Positions 6,033 through 8,575 of a DNA stretch of 8,575 bases are shown here, one piece after another. The DNA comes from Bacilli bacterium (lineage in GTDB: Bacteria; Bacillota_I; Bacilli_A; RF39; UBA660). The stretch spans positions 1-8,575 of the forward strand of contig JAFUBK010000013.1 in NCBI GenBank assembly GCA_017460245.1. Direction: 5' to 3'. Numbering within the stretch: position 1 is the first letter of the stretch; every line of letters starts with the position of its first letter. The translations under genes were made by a program, and so were the position numbers. The notes below the pieces were generated by a model. The model was not told where the DNA came from, ran no database searches, and worked only from the letters and a program-made list of their open reading frames with translations.

Positions 6033-6317
6033 ATGTTTGGAAAAAAATTTCAAAATATGAATAATTGTTGCCAAGATAGACAGCCTAACTGTCCAATCGT
6101 AGAGCCGGTAATTAACAAATGTGTAGAAAGAGAGTTTTGCCATGATGTTGAACACATCTGTCCAATTCATACACACGTAATTAACCGCCATGTATATAAT
6201 CACACATATAGACCTGAATATACATGTTCTGAAGAAAATCAAGTAAATAATAACGATCAAGGCTGCTGTTCTAAATTTATGAACAATGGTTTTTTATCAA
6301 TTGTTTTTTTCAAATAA
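6033..6317 (+). CDS. Cys/His-rich protein resembling the CotD spore-coat family
   Basis: A 94-aa protein with 9 cysteines (12, 13, 20, 30, 36, 43, 65, 78, 79) and 6 histidines (37, 41, 46, 48, 53, 57). The stretch from CPIVEPVINKC to HICPIHTHVINRHVYNHTYRPEY resembles inner spore coat protein D and related proteins: a P-I-V-x-P-V lead, then a His-rich I-H-T-H-V-x-N-R-H-x-Y-N-H block. The tail (SKFMNNGFLSIVFFK) is hydrophobic and does not look family-typical. The SD is a strong but unusual AGGGGG (6021-6026), 6 nt before the ATG. The gene is monocistronic, between the ffh terminator and a terminator shared with the HIT gene. In spore formers such proteins are mother-cell products cross-linked into the coat; alternatives are a metal-binding or thiol-rich surface protein. 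Family assignment rests on pattern similarity only. Confidence 0.65.
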   Translation: MFGKKFQNMNNCCQDRQPNCPIVEPVINKCVEREFCHDVEHICPIHTHVINRHVYNHTYRPEYTCSEENQVNNNDQGCCSKFMNNGFLSIVFFK

Positions 6318-6338
6318 AAGTAATTATCATTACTTTTT
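6316..6338. terminator. Bidirectional terminator shared by the CotD-like and HIT genes
   Basis: AAAAGTAAT (6316-6324) and ATTACTTTT (6329-6337) form a 9-bp stem around TATC. On the plus strand it ends in TTTTT, on the minus strand in TTTTATTT, so it can serve both convergent genes. It overlaps both stop codons (TAA 6315-6317 plus; TAA 6337-6339 minus), leaving only 19 nt between the reading frames. Confidence 0.8.
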
Positions 6339-6699
6339 AATCAGTTAATTGGTGGTAAACATCTTCAACTTCAACTAGTTCTTGTTTATAACCATATTGT
6401 GGAATCAAATGAAGGTGGAAGTGTTTTACTTCTTGAGCAATCCCATTATTTTGAACAAGCGTAAGTCCATCTGAGTTTAATTTTTCTTTAAACAAATCAT
6501 TCATTTTTTTAGCAACATTAAAAATATGTGCTAGAACATCATCTTTAATATCAAAAAGATCAGTATAATGTTCTTTAGGAACAACAAGCGTATGCCCATT
6601 AGTTTCCGGATTTACATCTAAAAAAACCTTTACCACATCATCCTCATATAACGTAAATGAAGGAATATCACCATTCATAATTTTACAAAATACATCCAT
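6337..6699 (-). CDS. HIT-family nucleotide hydrolase/transferase (histidine triad protein)
   Basis: A 120-aa cytosolic histidine triad protein of the Hint branch, whose members hydrolyse nucleoside phosphoramidates such as aminoacyl-AMP and dinucleotides. The defining triad is HFHLHLIP (H93, H95, H97; H95 is the expected nucleophile). Other family marks are FCKIMNGDIPSFTLYEDD (4-21), the FLDVNPETNGHTLVVPKEHY strand (26-45) and NNGIAQEVKHFH. Bacillus homologues begin CxFC and bind zinc; here the first Cys is Asp (D2), leaving only C5, so that metal site is probably lost. ATG 6699 has AGAGGTGAT before it and gives the usual length. The frame stays open upstream to a TTG at 6792, but the extension has no family similarity and spans the promoter. 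Divergent from sufC and convergent with the CotD-like gene. Confidence 0.93.
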   Translation of the reverse strand: MDVFCKIMNGDIPSFTLYEDDVVKVFLDVNPETNGHTLVVPKEHYTDLFDIKDDVLAHIFNVAKKMNDLFKEKLNSDGLTLVQNNGIAQEVKHFHLHLIPQYGYKQELVEVEDVYHQLTD

Positions 6700-6717
6700 A
6701 TTATCACCTCTAACATA

Positions 6718-6746
6718 AGTATAACATTTCTCTAAATTAAAGTAAA
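6718..6746 (-). promoter_or_regulatory. Promoter of the HIT gene
   Basis: On the minus strand -35 TTTACT (6741-6746), 17-bp spacer, -10 TATACT (6718-6723) preceded by TGT, an extended -10. The -10 ends 18 nt before the ATG at 6699. The core string ATG-N-TATACTTAT is the same as upstream of nifS and ffh. Confidence 0.65.
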
Positions 6747-6771
6747 CAAAAAGAGCGTATGCCCTTAAGCG

Positions 6772-6791
6772 TGAATATTTGCGGATATTCA
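6772..6791. repeat. Inverted repeat in the HIT/sufC divergent region
   Basis: TGAATAT (6772-6778) and ATATTCA (6785-6791) flank TTGCGG: a perfect 7-bp dyad with a 6-nt centre. It lies in a locally GC-richer patch about 90 bp before sufC and 26 bp upstream of the HIT -35. There is no T-run, so it is not a terminator. It could be an operator or leader hairpin; no known binding motif is matched. Confidence 0.4.
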
Positions 6792-6852
6792 ATTATATCT
6801 TGTTACTTTTTCACCTTTTTTATACAAAGGTATATAAAAAAAACTAAAAAAA

Positions 6853-6861
6853 TGATAAAAT
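6853..6861 (+). promoter_or_regulatory. Possible extended -10 promoter of the suf operon
   Basis: TGA followed by TAAAAT (6856-6861) ends 18 nt before ATG 6880, the spacing seen elsewhere in the window. No good -35 accompanies it. A second possibility is TTCACC (6810-6815), 17 bp, TATAAA (6833-6838), giving a longer leader. Confidence 0.35.
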
Positions 6862-6879
6862 AATTGGTGGTGATTGAAA

Positions 6880-7653
6880 ATGGATAGTTTAAAAATAGAA
6901 AATTTAACAGTAACCGTAAACAACAAAATAATTTTAAAAGATTTTAATTTAGAAATAAAATCAGGTGAAATTCATGCCATTATGGGTCCTAATGGTACCG
7001 GTAAATCAACACTAACAAAAGTTATTATGGGAGATCCTACATATAAAATAAAAAAAGGTAAAATCTTTCTTAACAATCAAGATATAACTAAAATGCCAGT
7101 TGATCAAAGAGCTAGGTTAGGAATTTTTTTAGGCATGCAATTACCTTATGAAATAGAAGGCGTTTCTAACGCTGATTTTTTAAGAACCGCTTTAAGAAGC
7201 AAAGATGAAAATTTTAAATTATATAGCTTTATTAAAGAATTAGATCAAAAAGTCAAAGATTTAAAAATGAATCCTGATATGATTCATAGAGGAATAAACG
7301 AAGGCTTTTCAGGCGGTGAAAGAAAGAAAAATGAGATCCTACAAATGCATATTTTAAAGCCAAAAATAGTTTTATTAGATGAAATTGATTCCGGTTTAGA
7401 TGTAGATAGCTTAAAAATTGTCGGAAATAGTGTTATGGACTATTATAAAGAAAAAAAACCAGCCATCTTATTAGTTACTCACTACCAAAGATTATTAGAT
7501 TATATCAAGCCTGATTTTGTTCATGTAATGGATTGTGGACATATTGTTAAAAGTGGAGATGCTTCTTTAGTAAAAGAAATCGAAAAATTTGGATATGATA
7601 AAATAAAAAAAAGTAGTGAAACTAAACTAGAGGAAACCAAAATAAATGAATAA
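6880..7653 (+). CDS. sufC: SufC, ABC-type ATPase of the SUF Fe-S assembly complex
   Basis: Cytosolic ATPase that works with SufB and SufD to build Fe-S clusters; ATP binding dimerises SufC and opens the SufB-SufD scaffold. The 257-aa product has Walker A GPNGTGKST (36-44), the ABC signature FSGGE (143-147), Walker B IVLLDE (163-168), D-loop SGLD (171-174) and H-loop His (H201). SufC-specific sequence is clear in GMQLPYEIEGVSNADFLRTA (85-104) and in the -GERKKNEILQ- segment after the signature. There are no membrane segments. ATG 6880 is chosen over TTG 6874 because GGTGGTG lies 7 nt before it. The last 8 nt overlap sufD, so the two are translationally coupled. A lysine/glutamate-rich tail (after 240) may be lineage-specific. 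Confidence 0.96.
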   Translation: MDSLKIENLTVTVNNKIILKDFNLEIKSGEIHAIMGPNGTGKSTLTKVIMGDPTYKIKKGKIFLNNQDITKMPVDQRARLGIFLGMQLPYEIEGVSNADFLRTALRSKDENFKLYSFIKELDQKVKDLKMNPDMIHRGINEGFSGGERKKNEILQMHILKPKIVLLDEIDSGLDVDSLKIVGNSVMDYYKEKKPAILLVTHYQRLLDYIKPDFVHVMDCGHIVKSGDASLVKEIEKFGYDKIKKSSETKLEETKINE

Positions 7654-8434
7654 AATAATATTAGCTTTAGATAAAATAAAAGAAGAAATCGATGACACTA
7701 TAGAAGTAGAATTATCAAAAAAACAAACTTTTGCAGGCGTGAACACCTTAAAAATAAAAGCCTTAAAAGATACAGATTTAGAAATTATTTATGAAGAAGA
7801 CGAAATAAAATACGATATTTATGTTGAGCTTCTTCCTAAAATTAACGTAAATATTTATGAACAAAAACAAAAAGGAAGTTATAAATTAAGTTACCATTAT
7901 AACTTAAATGAACTTTCAAAAGCAAACATTTATAAAGTAAATGATGCTAAAAAAATCAAAGAATCTATTACCATTAACCTAAATGGTAAGGAGGCAAAAG
8001 CAAGTTTTTTACTCAAAACAATTAGTAAAAATGAAGAAAAATATGATATTATGGTATATCACAAAGCATCGCAAACCGAAAGTTGTATTATTACTAACGG
8101 AGTTAACATCAAAAAAGGCAAATTAGAGTTTAACGTATCAGGCTTTGTTCCAAAAGGAATCAAAGAATGTATAGTTAATCAAAATAACCGTATTATTAAT
8201 TTAACAGATGAAGTAAGTCAAATTAGACCTAATCTTTTTATTGATGAAAACAATGTTATTGCCAATCACAGTGCTCATATTGGAAAATGTAACGAAAACG
8301 AAATGTTTTATTTAATGAGTAGAGGGATAACTGCCAAAAATGCTGAAAATTTAATCGTCAAAGGATTTTTAACTAGCGGCCTAGAATATTACAAACAATT
8401 GATGGAAAAAATCATAAACAAGTATTGGAACTAA
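7646..8434 (+). CDS. sufD: Short SufD-like scaffold protein of the SUF complex
   Basis: A 262-aa SufB/SufD-family protein, partner of SufC in Fe-S cluster assembly. The diagnostic C-terminal region is present: RPNLFIDENNVIANHSAHIGKCNENEMFYLMSRGI (194-228), equal to the family block P-x-L-x-I-x-x-x-x-V-x-x-SHGA-x-x-G-x-x-D-x-x-x-LFYL-x-SRGI. H208 lies where the conserved SufD ligand His is expected. The middle (about 105-192) shows the beta-helix core pattern: LNGKEAKASFLLK, VYHKASQTESCII, KLEFNVSGFVPKG and QNNRIINLTDE. Length is well below the usual 400 or more residues; the missing part is the N-terminal helical domain and early beta strands, while the frame is intact. Such short SufD forms suit streamlined genomes. 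SufD is favoured over SufB because the SufB cluster-building Cys region is not evident. It overlaps sufC by 8 nt, with AGAGGA upstream. Confidence 0.88.
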   Translation: MNKIILALDKIKEEIDDTIEVELSKKQTFAGVNTLKIKALKDTDLEIIYEEDEIKYDIYVELLPKINVNIYEQKQKGSYKLSYHYNLNELSKANIYKVNDAKKIKESITINLNGKEAKASFLLKTISKNEEKYDIMVYHKASQTESCIITNGVNIKKGKLEFNVSGFVPKGIKECIVNQNNRIINLTDEVSQIRPNLFIDENNVIANHSAHIGKCNENEMFYLMSRGITAKNAENLIVKGFLTSGLEYYKQLMEKIINKYWN

Positions 8435-8435
8435 A

Positions 8436-8575
8436 GTGCTTAATTTAAGCGAAGATGTAATGGCAAAGTTGAATGCTAGTATTAAAGCAAAATTTGGAGT
8501 TACCTATGATGAATTTTGTGATTTAGAACCTGATGAGCAGCAGCTATTAATACAAAAATATCATGAAAAACAAAA
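8436..8575 (+). CDS. Start of an unrecognised gene downstream of sufD (truncated by the window)
   Basis: One nucleotide after the sufD stop, a GTG (8436) opens a frame of 46 codons that runs to the window end: LNLSEDVMAKLNASIKAKFG, then VTYDEFCDLEPDEQQLLIQKYHEKQ. An in-frame ATG at 8460 is the alternative start; neither has a strong SD, and translation may be coupled to sufD termination. The peptide is charged and predicted mostly helical, with one Cys. I do not recognise a family; it is not the start of SufS, SufU or SufB, the usual neighbours. Given its position, it may belong to the suf transcription unit. Confidence 0.55.
   Translation, partial: MLNLSEDVMAKLNASIKAKFGVTYDEFCDLEPDEQQLLIQKYHEKQ

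Noticed and set aside
6700..6792. 31-residue N-terminal extension of the HIT protein from a TTG
   Set aside because: It spans the promoter, shows no HIT similarity, and the ATG at 6699 has a strong SD.
6816..6841. AT-only dyad TTTTTTATA/TATAAAAAA as a terminator
   Set aside because: No GC pair in the stem and no gene ending nearby; in such AT-rich DNA this is expected by chance.
1..8575. CRISPR arrays, insertion sequences, attachment sites or phage genes
   Set aside because: No regularly spaced repeats, transposase or integrase motifs, or flanking direct repeats were seen; the two tRNA genes show no partial duplicate nearby.

Overview
The window reads as a compact, very AT-rich chromosomal segment from a low-GC Bacilli-type bacterium, probably an uncultured, streamlined lineage near the Mollicutes-like Bacilli. 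Four observations point there: strong A/T bias in codons and intergenic DNA; Shine-Dalgarno sites of the AGGTG type before nearly every gene; a Gram-positive gene set (SufC/SufD, a ComEB-type dCMP deaminase, Ffh); and a Cys/His-rich protein resembling the CotD spore-coat family. The code looks standard: conserved Trp residues use TGG, no reading frame is broken by TGA, and TGA ends the deaminase gene. Taxonomy below Bacilli is a guess.

Layout: 1-242 (minus) is the N-terminal part of a GNAT acetyltransferase with a good promoter; the DNA from 243 to 526 holds that promoter, a 22-bp dyad, a terminator and a small hairpin, but no gene. 527-696 (minus) is a two-tRNA operon, CAU-anticodon tRNA (probably Ile2) then Leu(UAG), with its own promoter and terminator. 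888-3904 (plus) is a tight four-gene operon: NifS-type cysteine desulfurase, dCMP deaminase, a small thioredoxin-like protein, and a secreted-thioredoxin/CcdA-like membrane fusion. The last three are translationally coupled by start/stop overlaps, and a strong terminator closes the operon. 3972-4556 is a single-pass membrane protein of unknown function. 4641-5948 is ffh, the SRP GTPase, as its own unit. 6033-6317 is the CotD-like Cys/His-rich protein, convergent with a HIT-family protein (6337-6699, minus) across one bidirectional terminator. 6880-8434 begins a SUF iron-sulfur operon (sufC, a short sufD), followed by the start of an unrecognised gene that runs off the end.

How it fits together: the operon at 888-3904 combines sulfur mobilisation with a possible cytosol-to-outside thiol electron relay (soluble CSGC protein, membrane cysteines, extracytoplasmic CPHC domain). 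The SUF scaffold genes lie about 5 kb away as a separate unit, so the first desulfurase may or may not be their sulfur donor. Most transcription units show a -10-like hexamer only about 17-18 nt before the start codon, and three share an almost identical extended -10 element (ATG-N-TATACTTAT). No mobile element, CRISPR array or clear defence system is visible; most of the window is housekeeping.
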